Below, one piece after another: positions 38,946-48,236 of a stretch of 64,000 nt of DNA. Both the position numbers and the translations under genes were made by a program. This stretch comes from Corallococcus sp. NCRR (GTDB taxonomy: Bacteria > Myxococcota > Myxococcia > Myxococcales > Myxococcaceae). Within the stretch, counting starts at the first letter, position 1. Each line of letters opens with the position of its first letter. The stretch lies in assembly GCF_026965535.1 (NCBI RefSeq), contig NZ_CP114039.1, forward strand, positions 6,200,001 through 6,264,000. The letters run 5' to 3'. The notes under the pieces were generated by a model. It had not been told where the DNA came from, did no database searches, and was given only the letters and a program-made list of their open reading frames with translations.

Positions 38946-40418
38946 CTACTGGTAGCGAGCTACCCAGAGGGTGTCGCCATCCGTGGTGGTCTCGATCCAC
39001 ACCGCCGTCGCATGCCCATTCAGGTCCATGGCCCCCGTGATGGCGCCCACGACGGCTCCCGGCGCGGACCGCAGGGGCTCCGGGGCCCGGAAGTTGCCAG
39101 GGGCGTATTGGTAGCTCGCCCAGGCTGTGTGGTCGGACTGGGCCCAGAAGGCGACCTGGTCACCGGCCGGGTCGGAGCCGAGCACGGGGTATCCGCCCAG
39201 CACGGTGCCTCCGAGCCTCGGGTTGTTCGGGTCGACGCTGCGGTCGAAGCGCGGACGGATGTCCCAGTCCTCCTTCGCCGCGATGTACACGCGTCCCTCG
39301 GCGGCTCCGGTGAGGGGAGGGGGATGGGGCAGGTAAAGCCAGCCGGCCAATGCATCGCCCGTGTTCGTCGCGATGACGATGGAGGGGTTGAACATGCCTC
39401 CGTAATCGGAGATGTGCGAATCGATGCGCACGGAGGGCTGCCATGTGTTGCTCGCACGGTCGTAGCGGCGTGCGTCGATTCCCTGCATCAGTTTGCCGTC
39501 CAGCGTCGAAAGCTGCTGTGGCCAGACGGCGATCGCGTTGCCCGCCGCGTCCATGGCGATGGCGGGCGTCGAGGCCGCGCCGTAGTTCGTCCGGCTCAAA
39601 ATCGAATCGCTACACCACTGGAGCTTGTCGGCATTGAACGCACTGCCATGAATGGCCTGGGTCCCGCGGGCGTCCGCCTGCTGCCACAACACGAGCGCAT
39701 TGCCGTTCACGTCGAGGGCGGCGGCGGGCCAGAGCGACGGGGTGTCGCGCGCCGAGTTGAGGGGCACCGGCGGCTGGATCCACCGGTTGCTGGCCGCCGC
39801 ATAGCGCATGGCCATCACCCGGTGCTCGGCGGGCTTGCACAGCGTCTTGCAGAGCGTGGTCCACACGAAGACCGCGTCACCCGTGGGGGACATGGCCAGA
39901 CGCATGGTGGGTGTGTCGTCCAGGGGGAACGTGAGCTGTAGCGCGAGGCTCCATTGGCTCGTCGCCGCCGAAAAGCGGCTCGCGAAGAGGGTGTCGCCGG
40001 CCGGGGTCTGCTGGAGCCAGACAGCGATGGCATTGCCCTGCTCATCCGCGGCCAGACTGCTCCGGAGAACGTGGCCGGGTTGGGATTGGAGCGGCTGCTC
40101 GGGCGTCCACGTGTCGGATGTGGCGACATAGCGGCTGGCGTAGAGCGCCGTGTAGTCGTAGGGCGCGTTCTGCGTCGTGACATGCGCGAAGACGGCGATC
40201 GCGCTCCCGGAGGGGCCCGCCACCACGCGCGTGTGCTCCCAGGACAGCGACGGTCCGGTGGAGAGCCGCTGGGGCTTGCTCCAGCGCATGATGCTCGCAG
40301 CCCCCGCGATTGGATTTCGCGGGGAGGGGGCCGTCCCCAGGGGGCAGGTCGCGCACCCGAGCTCACACAGCATCAATCCCATCACAAACATCAAGACGCA
40401 ACGGGAATGGACTCTCAT
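38946..40418 (-). CDS. Beta-propeller-like surface lipoprotein
   Basis: 490 residues with lipobox E-L-G-C. The body is a series of repeats of the form D-x-x-G-N-A-I-A-V-W-x-Q followed by A-S-R/Y-x-x-x-x-x-x-W, at least seven times, for example D-E-Q-G-N-A-I-A-V-W, D-V-N-G-N-A-L-V-L-W and D-A-A-G-N-A-I-A-V-W. This is typical of an Asp-box-like propeller. Function unknown; likely on the outer membrane or exported. It is preceded by the 112-bp gap to the kinase gene on the same strand. Confidence 0.85.
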   Translation of the reverse strand: MRVHSRCVLMFVMGLMLCELGCATCPLGTAPSPRNPIAGAASIMRWSKPQRLSTGPSLSWEHTRVVAGPSGSAIAVFAHVTTQNAPYDYTALYASRYVATSDTWTPEQPLQSQPGHVLRSSLAADEQGNAIAVWLQQTPAGDTLFASRFSAATSQWSLALQLTFPLDDTPTMRLAMSPTGDAVFVWTTLCKTLCKPAEHRVMAMRYAAASNRWIQPPVPLNSARDTPSLWPAAALDVNGNALVLWQQADARGTQAIHGSAFNADKLQWCSDSILSRTNYGAASTPAIAMDAAGNAIAVWPQQLSTLDGKLMQGIDARRYDRASNTWQPSVRIDSHISDYGGMFNPSIVIATNTGDALAGWLYLPHPPPLTGAAEGRVYIAAKEDWDIRPRFDRSVDPNNPRLGGTVLGGYPVLGSDPAGDQVAFWAQSDHTAWASYQYAPGNFRAPEPLRSAPGAVVGAITGAMDLNGHATAVWIETTTDGDTLWVARYQ

Positions 40419-40528
40419 GGGGACAGCGCGTGGATCTACTCCCTGTCCCCCTGACGGGGTCAGTGTCCGCGAGTCCCCTCCGCGCGCTCAGAAGGCAACG
40501 GCTGGGGGCCCTGGCGCCCGAGCCGTCG

Positions 40529-42259
40529 TCACTCCCGTCGCTCCGCCCCACGCTGTCGGAGCAGCGCCGCGGCCCGGGTCCGGACGCTGGCCATGGGGTG
40601 CTCGCGGGCGGCCTCCTCCAATGAAGGCACCGCGGCCTCGCCCAGGTCCTTGCGGAGGAAGTCCTCGCAGGTGCCGTGGAACCGGTCGCTGACGAGGCAG
40701 CGGATGGCGTCCTGGATGACGACCGGCGCGTTGCCGTACGCGGCGTCATTGCGCAGTGCCGCCCGGTAGGCCGCCACGCCGTCCACCCAGCGGAGGTTGT
40801 CGAAGTCGACGTTCCCCTCCAGATAGCGGACGTAGGCGCTCGCCGGGTACTTCGCCGCCAGCTTCTTCAACGCCGCCAGGGCCGCGTCCCGCCGCTGCGC
40901 CTTGATCAACCGATGCACGTCGTCGATGCCCGGGAGCTGCTCCACGACGGGCTGCCAGGCCGTGGCTCCCGCTGGAGCCTCCGCCCGTGCTTCCTCGGCT
41001 GGCGGGGCCATGGGCGACGGCCGCTCCGGGGACACCGGCGCCGGGCCCGCGGACCTTGACGCCAACGCCCACCCGCCAAGACCCACCGCGACCATGGAGA
41101 GCACGACGGCGCCTCCCACCACCCGGCGCGAGCGGCTCTGGACGGGCGGGGGCTTCATGGGTCCAGAGCGGAGCGTGGCCTCGGACTCCTCCTTCCTGGC
41201 CACGGCCTCCGTCGGAGCCACCGGTGCGGGCTCCGGCGCGCGGGCTTCGGCCTGAACGCCCACCGGCGTCGCCCGGGGCTGCGCACGGGCGTTTCGGGTC
41301 GCGAGCACCTCCTCCTTGGGACGTGCCGGCATGGGCGTGGAGGCTCGCGCCGCCCCCGATGCATCGCCGGCCACGGGCGCCACGGAGCGCACCTCCGGAC
41401 CCGCTCCGGCCCCTTCGAGCGCGGCCAGGAACTCCGTGGCGGACTGGAAGCGATCCCCCGGGGCCTTCTCCATCGCCTTCGCCAGCGTCGCTTCGAGCTC
41501 CGCGTTGAAGCCCGCGTCAGGAGCGGCGTCGCGCAACCGGGGCGGCGTCACCTCGCGCTGCATGCGCAGCAGCTCCGCGTTGCTGGTGGCGTTGAAGGGT
41601 TTCTTCCCGGTGAGCAGCTCGTAGAGCAGCACGCCGGTGGAGTACAGGTCCGTGGGCGGACCCACCGGCTCGCCGTGGATCTGCTCCGGGGCCATGTAGG
41701 ACGGTGTCCCGAGCATCATCCCCGACGTGAGGCCCGTCACCTCGTCACGCAGCTTGGCGAGCCCGAAGTCGAGGATGCGCACCTGCTCCCCGAGCCCCAC
41801 GGCGTGGGTGACGATGATGTTCTCGGGCTTGATGTCGCGGTGGATGATGCCCTGGTCGTGCGCATGGGCCAGACCCGCGAGCACCTGCCGCACGGCGCTC
41901 AGGGCCCGGGCCGGGGGCAGCGGGCCGTCGCGCAGCAGCGCCCGCAGCGTCTCGCCGGTGACGAAGTCCATCACCATGTACGGCGACTCCTGATCCACGC
42001 CGAAGTCGATGACCGATACGCAGCACGGATGGGTGAGGCGGCTCATCGCGCGCGCCTCGACCTGGAAGCGCTTGCGGAAGTCGTCATCCCGCGCCGCCCA
42101 CGCGTGCAGGAACTTGATGGCGACGGACTTGCCGACCTCCAGCCGCTCGCCCCGGTACACCATGCCCATGCCACCGGCGGCGAGCCGCTCGATGATGCGG
42201 TAGCGCTCCTGCAATACCGAGCCGATGCGAGGATCCGTCACGGCCGTGGGCTCATTCAT
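40529..42259 (-). CDS. Active-type Ser/Thr protein kinase with membrane anchor
   Basis: 576 residues from ATG 42259. Kinase domain residues ~18-275 with all catalytic residues: G-G-M-G-M-V, VAIK Lys49, H-R-D-I-K-P-E-N (Asp142), D-F-G (Asp164) and A-P-E. A linker leads to one membrane helix (~375-395), then a C-terminal ~170 residues of helical TPR-like repeats. It is a PknB-like receptor kinase with its C-terminal domain outside the cytoplasm. Unlike the pseudokinase at 18186, the catalytic set is complete. Confidence 0.95.
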   Translation of the reverse strand: MNEPTAVTDPRIGSVLQERYRIIERLAAGGMGMVYRGERLEVGKSVAIKFLHAWAARDDDFRKRFQVEARAMSRLTHPCCVSVIDFGVDQESPYMVMDFVTGETLRALLRDGPLPPARALSAVRQVLAGLAHAHDQGIIHRDIKPENIIVTHAVGLGEQVRILDFGLAKLRDEVTGLTSGMMLGTPSYMAPEQIHGEPVGPPTDLYSTGVLLYELLTGKKPFNATSNAELLRMQREVTPPRLRDAAPDAGFNAELEATLAKAMEKAPGDRFQSATEFLAALEGAGAGPEVRSVAPVAGDASGAARASTPMPARPKEEVLATRNARAQPRATPVGVQAEARAPEPAPVAPTEAVARKEESEATLRSGPMKPPPVQSRSRRVVGGAVVLSMVAVGLGGWALASRSAGPAPVSPERPSPMAPPAEEARAEAPAGATAWQPVVEQLPGIDDVHRLIKAQRRDAALAALKKLAAKYPASAYVRYLEGNVDFDNLRWVDGVAAYRAALRNDAAYGNAPVVIQDAIRCLVSDRFHGTCEDFLRKDLGEAAVPSLEEAAREHPMASVRTRAAALLRQRGAERRE

Positions 42260-42501
42260 GGGCGCGCACGATAACAAGCGCAGGCGCGAAACCGATGCTC
42301 ACCTGTCGTCGGTTCGTTCTCACACGCGCGGTGGAACGTCTGGGGAAGTCGCACCTGGCGAGGCGCGGCTGCGCACCCACCACGACTGGATGGGGTACCG
42401 CGCAATGACAGCGTGGCTCGGGAGCGGTGGCGAAGTAGAGTCGAAAGCTCCGCAACCCTCGGCTGTCCCGAGATTCCCTTTTCCGCCCCTCCGGAGCTGA
42501 A

Positions 42502-43119
42502 GTGACGCTCGTCCCGCTTCTTGTCGTCGTCCTCGCATCCACGGCAACCGCAGGTGACGTCCCCCGCTCGGGCTATTTCGGCGCGGGAGTCAACCTGGAG
42601 CCCCTCTCCGTGGGGCCCGTGCAGGCGTTCTCGGGCGGCCGGGTCGCGGTCGGCATCAGCCTGCAGGCAGCGCTCCAGATTGATCTCGGTTCCCGGTGGG
42701 CGTTCCGCCTGCCAGTGGAGGCGGGGGTCGGCGGCTCCGGGGACTCCACCTTCTCCGAAGTGGGCGTCACCCCGGGGCTGCTCTACCGCTGGCGCTCCGA
42801 CGCGGACCAGCGATGGGTTCCGTACCTGGGAGCCGGGTTGAAGCTTGGCGCAGCGGGGGCGGGCAGGGAGTTTTTGGGGCTCCCACTCGTCACCACCGTG
42901 CAGTCGCTCGACCTGGACTTCGATGACGACGACGGCGACTCTGATGATCCCAACTTCGAGTCGCGCCTGGGCGCCTTCCCGGAGGTCTGGGCCGGAGTGG
43001 AGTGGCACCCCAACCGGTGGTTCTCGCTCAACGTGCAAGCGGCCTACACCTACGTGCGGGTGCTGGGCACGAACGTTCACCTGCTGCATGAACGGGTGGG
43101 CGTGAGGTTCTCCCTCTAA
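42502..43119 (+). CDS. Outer-membrane beta-barrel protein
   Basis: 205 residues with a signal peptide (L-V-V-V-L-A-S-T-A-T-A). GTG 42502 follows GGAG with good spacing. The mature part alternates aromatic/Gly strands (Y-F-G-A-G-V-N-L, Y-L-G-A-G-L-K-L, V-W-A-G-V-E-W), with an acidic insert (F-D-D-D-D-G-D-S-D-D) that may bind Ca, and ends V-R-F-S-L, a typical barrel C-terminus. Divergent from the Ser/Thr kinase gene across a 242-bp gap in which no promoter was identified. Confidence 0.82.
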   Translation: MTLVPLLVVVLASTATAGDVPRSGYFGAGVNLEPLSVGPVQAFSGGRVAVGISLQAALQIDLGSRWAFRLPVEAGVGGSGDSTFSEVGVTPGLLYRWRSDADQRWVPYLGAGLKLGAAGAGREFLGLPLVTTVQSLDLDFDDDDGDSDDPNFESRLGAFPEVWAGVEWHPNRWFSLNVQAAYTYVRVLGTNVHLLHERVGVRFSL

Positions 43120-43146
43120 CGCACCGCCACGCGGAGGGCGCGCTCG

Positions 43147-43509
43147 TCAGCGCTGCTGTTGCCCGGGCGAGGAAGGCTGCCCCTGTTGTGGGGTGCCGCT
43201 TCCGCTCATGCAGCGCTGCATCCTCTCCGCCATGCGCTGGACGTCCTCGACCTGACCGGGGTCCTTCGCGGTGAGCCGAAGGACGGCCCCTGTCGGCGTC
43301 TGCTCCACCTTCACGTCTGCCTTTCCGCGCATGGGGCAGCTCATTCCCGCTCCGCCCATGCCATGGCCCATCATTCCGCAGGGGCAGCCGGCTTGCTGCT
43401 GCGCGGGGGCATTCGTCTGGCGCTCGGAATTCGGAGTGCCTTGGGCTCCAGCGAGCGGTCCGACGAGCAGTCCCGTGGTGATGAGCAGACCGTATCCAAG
43501 CTTCCTCAT
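43147..43509 (-). CDS. Secreted Cys/Met-rich protein, possible copper binder
   Basis: 120 residues from ATG 43509 (GGAGGAAA upstream). A signal peptide (L-L-V-G-P-L-A-G-A) precedes a linker and the segment C-P-C-G-M-M-G-H-G-M-G-G-A-G-M-S-C-P-M, in which Cys, Met and His could bind Cu(I). The rest is a helical region and a Gln/Pro tail. It lies opposite the remnant of a copper oxidase gene. The copper role is inferred from composition and neighbour. Confidence 0.7.
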   Translation of the reverse strand: MRKLGYGLLITTGLLVGPLAGAQGTPNSERQTNAPAQQQAGCPCGMMGHGMGGAGMSCPMRGKADVKVEQTPTGAVLRLTAKDPGQVEDVQRMAERMQRCMSGSGTPQQGQPSSPGQQQR

Positions 43510-43721
43510 GGCATTTCCTCCCAGGCTCGAACTTCCCCAGGGAAAAGCTGCTGCCGGAGCTGGAGGATGGCCTGCCCGAGCCAGCGTGGGACGGCGGTGG
43601 AGGCGGTGGATTGCCGCCTGAATCCCTGGCGGAGCCGTGAGGTGGTGAACCCCCCTGGACCGCGGGACATCGACAGGGGGCCTCATCCTGGCTGCCATCG
43701 CGGAATGGCCACGAGGTCCCC

Positions 43722-44089
43722 ATGAGCACCCGCACCCCCGATACCGAGCACGCACCGGTCCTCGAGGAGGACGTCCCCGGAACCCTGACCCGGCGCCCGG
43801 CTACATGATGATGGGCCAGATAGGCATGGCTCAGATGGGTGAGATGGGGATGCCTGTCCCGTCCAACTCCATTCCCATGATGGGACGCCAGGGCAAGCAC
43901 GACTCCATCACCATGGGTGGCATGCTCACCGTGCTCAAGGTCCGCGAGCGCCTGGATGGATACAAGGACCCGGGCTGGTATGACAACCCACCCGGCACGC
44001 GGGCCCAGGCGGCGAGCACGGATGCGCTGCGCCGGGACGGCATCGACGTGGAGGCCCCGGCTCTGGTGGAGCCCGGCTCACCGGCTTGA
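43722..44089 (+). pseudogene. Probable remnant of a multicopper oxidase C-terminus
   Basis: A frame from 43805 to 44089 reads G-Q-I-G-M-A-Q-M-G-E-M-G-M-P and N-S-I-P-M-M-G, then I-T-M-G-G-M-L-T-V-L-K-V-R-E and D-P-G-W-Y-D-N-P-P-G-T, which resembles the C-terminal tail of myxobacterial multicopper oxidases. A second short frame begins at ATG 43722 and stops at the start of the first; an in-frame path across both needs a frameshift. The rest of the oxidase, including most copper ligands, is missing. Confidence 0.5.
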
Positions 44090-44123
44090 TGCTGGAACAG
44101 GCTTCCGGGCAGGCTGGACGGCC

Positions 44124-44582
44124 ATGGCCCCCATCACCTTCCGCATCGCCCGCGACACGGATCTGCCTGGCATCCTCCAACTGCTCGCGGATGACGCCAT
44201 CGCGCAGGCCCGCACAGGCTACACGGCGGAGGTCAGTCCCTCCGTCCGCGCCGCGTTCGACGACATCGCCGCCGACCCGAACAACGAGCTCATCGTGGGT
44301 GAACAGGACGGGCAGGTCGTCGCCACGTTGCAGCTCACGTACATCCCCGGCCTGAGCCGGGGCGGCATGCGCCGGGCGTTGGTGGAGGCGGTGCGCGTGC
44401 GCTCGGACCTGCGGGGGCAGCGCATTGGTGAGGCGTTGATGGTGGACGCCATGGAGCGCTCGCGGGCGCGGGGCTGCGGGCTGATGCAGCTCACGACGGA
44501 CAAGCTCCGCCACGAAGCCCACCGCTTCTATGCGCGGCTGGGATTCGTGGCGAGCCACGAGGGCATGAAGCGCCCCCTTTGA
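44124..44582 (+). CDS. GNAT family N-acetyltransferase
   Basis: 152 residues from ATG 44124. The acetyl-CoA loop is R-V-R-S-D-L-R-G-Q-R-I-G-E-A-L, preceded by the strand T-L-Q-L-T-Y-I-P-G-L-S and followed by H-E-A-H-R-F-Y-A-R-L-G-F. This is a typical small GNAT enzyme; the acceptor is unknown. Convergent with the VOC gene, 1 bp apart. Confidence 0.92.
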   Translation: MAPITFRIARDTDLPGILQLLADDAIAQARTGYTAEVSPSVRAAFDDIAADPNNELIVGEQDGQVVATLQLTYIPGLSRGGMRRALVEAVRVRSDLRGQRIGEALMVDAMERSRARGCGLMQLTTDKLRHEAHRFYARLGFVASHEGMKRPL

Positions 44583-44583
44583 A

Positions 44584-44994
44584 TCACTGCTGCGGCTGCG
44601 CGGCGGCCGGGTCCATCCAGAACGGCTCCCACTGGTGGCCGTCCAGGTCCGAGAAGCTGCGCTGGTACATGAAGCCCATGTCCGTCTTGTCCTTGGTCTC
44701 CTTCGCGCCCGCCGCCAGCGCCTTCTCCATCAGCGCGTCCACGGCGGCGCGGTTCTCCTGGGACAGCGCGATGATCACCTCCGTCGTCTTCGTGGCGTCC
44801 GCGACCTCCTTCTGGGTGAACGTCTTGAAGAAAGGCTTCACGAGCAACATCACGTAGATGTCCTCGCTGATGACCATGCACGTGGCGTTGGCGTCGGTGA
44901 ACTGGGGGTTGAACGTGTAGCCCAGCTTCGTGAAGAAACCGACCGCGCGATCCAGCGACTCGACGGGGAGGTTGACGAAGATCTTGGTGCCCAT
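44584..44994 (-). CDS. VOC family glyoxalase/bleomycin-resistance-like protein
   Basis: 136 residues, CCAGGAGAC before the ATG. The opening I-F-V-N-L-P-V-E-S-L-D-R-A-V-G-F-F-T-K-L-G and the closing F-S-D-L-D-G-H-Q-W-E-P-F-W-M mark the VOC fold. The DGH(Q)WE motif near the C-terminus is typical of the YaeR/lactoylglutathione-lyase-like subgroup. It likely binds a metal through its Glu/His set; the substrate is unknown. Confidence 0.9.
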   Translation of the reverse strand: MGTKIFVNLPVESLDRAVGFFTKLGYTFNPQFTDANATCMVISEDIYVMLLVKPFFKTFTQKEVADATKTTEVIIALSQENRAAVDALMEKALAAGAKETKDKTDMGFMYQRSFSDLDGHQWEPFWMDPAAAQPQQ

Positions 44995-45117
44995 GGTGCG
45001 TCTCCTGGCGGAAGAAAGTGGATGAGGTGAACGACGCCTTCACCCTCGCGACGAATGTGCTCCGGTGGGATCGACACCGGATTTATTTTTTCCCGAGCCG
45101 CCGCCAACCCGCCGGAA

Positions 45118-46488
45118 TCACAGCACCTTGCCGGGGTTGAGCAGGCCCAGCGGATCGAGCGCGCTCTTGATCGCCTGGTGCAGGCGCAGCGTCTCCGGGC
45201 CCAGCTGCGCGCCCAGGAACCCGCGCTTGAGGGAGCCCACGCCGTGCTCGCCCGTGATGGTGCCTCCCAGGGCCAGCGCCGCGTGCAGGATGTCGTCGAA
45301 CGCTTGCTTCGCCCGCGCCAGCGCCGCTGGATCCTTCCGGTCGAAGACGACGGTGGGGTGCATGTTCCCATCGCCCGCGTGCCCGAAGGTCCCGATGAGC
45401 ACCCCGTGCACTCGCGCGATGCGCTCCACCGCCGCGAGCAACTCCGGGATGCGCACGACGGGCACGCCCACGTCATCCAGCAGCGTGGCACCGCGCTGCT
45501 CCAGCGCCGGGAAGGCGAAGCGCCGGGCGCCCATGAGCAGCTCGCCCTCGGCCTCGTCGGCGGTGCTCATCACGGAGGTCGCTCCGGCCCGCTCACAGGA
45601 CGCGACCATCAGCGCCAGCTCCTCTTCGCCCTGCACGCCTCCCGCGTCGGAGCGCGCGATGAGCAGGGCCTCGGCGGTGACGTCCAGGCCCATGGGCTTC
45701 CAGGACTCCACGGCGCGCACGGTGGTGCGGTCCATCAGCTCCAGCACGGACGGGCGCGAGCGCTCCATGATGTCGCAGACGGCCGTGCCCGCGCTCACGA
45801 GCGTGGGGAACGCGGCAACCAGCGTCGTCGCCTTTGGCGGCCGGGGGCGCAGCCGCAGCGTCGCCTCGGTGAGGACGCCCAGCGTGCCCTCCGACCCGAT
45901 GAAGAGCCGCGTCAGGTCATAGCCCGCCACGTTCTTCACCGTCCGCCCGCCGGTGCGCACCACGGTGCCGTCCGCGAGCACCGCCTCCAACCCCAGCACC
46001 GCGTCGCCCGTCACGCCGTACTTCACGCAGCACAGTCCTCCCGCGTTGGTGGCCAGGTTGCCGCCGATGGAGGAGAACTCCCAGCTCGCGGGATCCGGCG
46101 CGTACCAGAGGCCCTGCTCCGCGGCGGCGGCCTTCACCGCGCCGTTGAGCGCGCCGGGCTGGACGACGGCCAGCATGCCGCGCCGGTCCACCTCCAGGAT
46201 GCGGTTCATCCGCATGAGCGACAGGACGATGCAGCCCTCGCTCGCGTTCGCGCCGCCCGACAGGCCCGAGCCCGCGCCTCGGGGCACCACCGGCACGCGC
46301 AGCGCCGTGGCCACGCGGAGCACGGCCTGCACTTCGGCCGTGGACGCGGGCCGCACCAGCACCCTCGGCATGCCCGAGGACGCCCACTCCGCCTGGTCGC
46401 GCCGGTGCGCCGCGAGCACGTCGGGATCCGTGATGATCGCCTCCGCCGGCAGCACCTCCGCCAGCGCTCGCTCCACGTCGACCGTCAT
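45118..46488 (-). CDS. glcD: FAD-linked oxidase, glycolate oxidase subunit D-like
   Basis: 456 residues from ATG 46488 (GGGAGG upstream). The FAD_binding_4 site is P-R-G-A-G-S-G-L-S-G-G-A, and the C-terminal FAD-oxidase domain carries F-G-H-A-G-D-G-N-M-H-P and T-G-E-H-G-V-G. It oxidises glycolate or D-lactate and passes electrons onward. No glcE/glcF or Fe-S partner follows, so it could be a stand-alone D-lactate or D-2-hydroxyacid dehydrogenase. The frame upstream of 46488 is shadow. Confidence 0.88.
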   Translation of the reverse strand: MTVDVERALAEVLPAEAIITDPDVLAAHRRDQAEWASSGMPRVLVRPASTAEVQAVLRVATALRVPVVPRGAGSGLSGGANASEGCIVLSLMRMNRILEVDRRGMLAVVQPGALNGAVKAAAAEQGLWYAPDPASWEFSSIGGNLATNAGGLCCVKYGVTGDAVLGLEAVLADGTVVRTGGRTVKNVAGYDLTRLFIGSEGTLGVLTEATLRLRPRPPKATTLVAAFPTLVSAGTAVCDIMERSRPSVLELMDRTTVRAVESWKPMGLDVTAEALLIARSDAGGVQGEEELALMVASCERAGATSVMSTADEAEGELLMGARRFAFPALEQRGATLLDDVGVPVVRIPELLAAVERIARVHGVLIGTFGHAGDGNMHPTVVFDRKDPAALARAKQAFDDILHAALALGGTITGEHGVGSLKRGFLGAQLGPETLRLHQAIKSALDPLGLLNPGKVL

Positions 46489-46534
46489 GAAGGCCTCCCA
46501 GGCTCTGGAACGTGAACGCCGGGCCGGCCCCCCG

Positions 46535-47314
46535 TCATCCGTTGCCTGACGCCTCAGCTTGCCTCGGCGGCGCAGCCGCTTCACCCAGGACCTGCGCCAG
46601 GAACGTCCGCAAGGCGGCGTCCGCGCGCCTCGCGGCGACCGGGTGGTATTGGATGCCCGCTTCGGGCCTCTGGGCGCCGGGGAAGGTGAAGGCATGCATC
46701 GCGTGGCCGTAGGCCTGGAGCTGCCAATCCGCGCCCGCCTCGGTCAGCTCCCGCGCGATGCCCAGCACCGCGTCCGGCTTCGCGGTCGGATCTTCCCATC
46801 CGTGCAGCAGGAGGATGCTCGCGGAGATGGGCGGCTGGGGGCCCAACCGTGGCGGGTGGAGCATCCCGTGAACGCTCACGGCGCCCCTCAAGCCCTCCGG
46901 TGCCGCGCGGGCCAGGTCGAGCGCGCAGAGCCCTCCGAAGCAGTAGCCCAGCACCGCGACGCGCTCCGGGTCCACGCGCGGGTGACGCCTCGCGGCCTCC
47001 AGCGCCGCACGCATGCGCCGGCGGAGCAGCGCGCGGTCTTCCAGGAAGGGCCCCATGAGGTGCGAGTTGTCCCCCGTCACCTCGCCCCGCATGCCCTTGC
47101 CATACACATCCAGGGCGAAGCCCACGTAGCCCTGTGCCGCGAACCGCTCGGCCATCGCGCGGATGATGGCGTTCTGCCCATCCCACGCATGGGCAAGCAG
47201 CACACAGGGGCGCGGGCCCGCGTGGGCGGAGTCGTGGGCGACGTACCCTTCACAGTGCGTCTCCCCGTCGGCGTAATCGAGGAACCCGGCATGGAGGGAC
47301 ATGGTGGAGCCCAC
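46535..47314 (-). CDS. Dienelactone hydrolase family protein
   Basis: About 259 residues, alpha/beta hydrolase. The nucleophile is the Cys in G-Y-C-F-G-G; the Asp lies in H-G-W-E-D-P and the His in Y-G-H-A-M-H-A-F. The family hydrolyses dienelactone or similar esters. GTG 47314 has AGGAAGG four bases upstream; ATG 47302 is a weaker alternative. It is 46 bp upstream of glcD in the same direction. Confidence 0.85.
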   Translation of the reverse strand: MGSTMSLHAGFLDYADGETHCEGYVAHDSAHAGPRPCVLLAHAWDGQNAIIRAMAERFAAQGYVGFALDVYGKGMRGEVTGDNSHLMGPFLEDRALLRRRMRAALEAARRHPRVDPERVAVLGYCFGGLCALDLARAAPEGLRGAVSVHGMLHPPRLGPQPPISASILLLHGWEDPTAKPDAVLGIARELTEAGADWQLQAYGHAMHAFTFPGAQRPEAGIQYHPVAARRADAALRTFLAQVLGEAAAPPRQAEASGNG

Positions 47315-47368
47315 GCTGCCTTCCTGCCGCCCGGGCCGTCTTGAACGAATGCGACATGCCCGAGTCTT

Positions 47369-48187
47369 TCAGAGGAAGTGCGCGAGCGCCGGGGCCTCCC
47401 GGCGGGGGTTGAAGTAGTCCGCCATCATCGAGCGCGGTGTCCGGTCGAAGCGCCCGGGTGTCAGGCCCAGGTAGCGGCGCCACATGCGGATGCGGTGGGC
47501 CTGGTCGCTGAACCCCTCGTGCGGATCCCCTTGCCCCGTCTGCGCCGCGAGCAGGCTGTGGTGGATCCGCTCCAATGCGGCCAACTGCCGGGGCGAGTGT
47601 CCGAGGTGCTCCTGGAACCAGCGCTCCAACTGCCGCGTCGACACGTCCACGGCCCGCGCCGCGGCTTCTACTCGCGACGTGCGGCGCAGCACGTCCCAGG
47701 CCCGCGTGAGCCGCTCGGTCTCGGGAAGAGGCTTCGTCGTGGCCAGCCGTTCGAGCAGCCAGGCGTCCAGCCGCGCGGCGACCCGGTGGGGCTCCCACGC
47801 GGCCGACAGGTCCTCCACGAGCCGCCGGGACGCGCCATCGCCCAGCACCGCACCCAGCTCCAGCAGGTCGTCCCCGGTGGACGGGCCGCTCGCGGGAAAC
47901 AGGCGCGCGAGCCCCACCGGCGTCAGCATGACCATCACGAAGGCGCAGCCCTCTCCCGAGCGCCAATCGCGGCGGTGGGATTGGATGCCGAGGAGCGAGG
48001 CGCGCGGGCCTCCCGCCGCGAAGTCGCTCGTGCACGGCCGGCCGAAGTTGAGGGTCAGCACCGCCGTGGGCGACGGCGCCGTCTGGATGGGCCGTCCCTC
48101 GTGGGCACCCTTCAGGTCCTGGATGAACCAGTACCCCTGCACCAGGGTGGACAGCGGCGCGACGGGGGCTTGCTTGAGGAAGTGCAC
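47369..48187 (-). CDS. AraC-family transcriptional regulator
   Basis: About 272 residues if GTG 48187 is used. An N-terminal DUF6597-like sensor region (Y-W-F-I-Q-D, then V-L-T-L-N-F-G-R-P) precedes the AraC helix-turn-helix pair (S-T-R-Q-L-E-R-W-F-Q-E-H-L-G-H-S-P-R-Q-L and F-S-D-Q-A-H-R-I-R-M-W-R-R-Y-L-G-L-T-P-G). Divergent from the pseudouridine synthase gene. It lies 54 bp upstream of the hydrolase/glcD pair on the same strand and may control it. Confidence 0.85.
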   Translation of the reverse strand: MHFLKQAPVAPLSTLVQGYWFIQDLKGAHEGRPIQTAPSPTAVLTLNFGRPCTSDFAAGGPRASLLGIQSHRRDWRSGEGCAFVMVMLTPVGLARLFPASGPSTGDDLLELGAVLGDGASRRLVEDLSAAWEPHRVAARLDAWLLERLATTKPLPETERLTRAWDVLRRTSRVEAAARAVDVSTRQLERWFQEHLGHSPRQLAALERIHHSLLAAQTGQGDPHEGFSDQAHRIRMWRRYLGLTPGRFDRTPRSMMADYFNPRREAPALAHFL

Positions 48188-48236
48188 GGCAAAACATAGT
48201 CCGAGAAGCCGTCCTCCAGGCGAAGATGGGGCCCGG

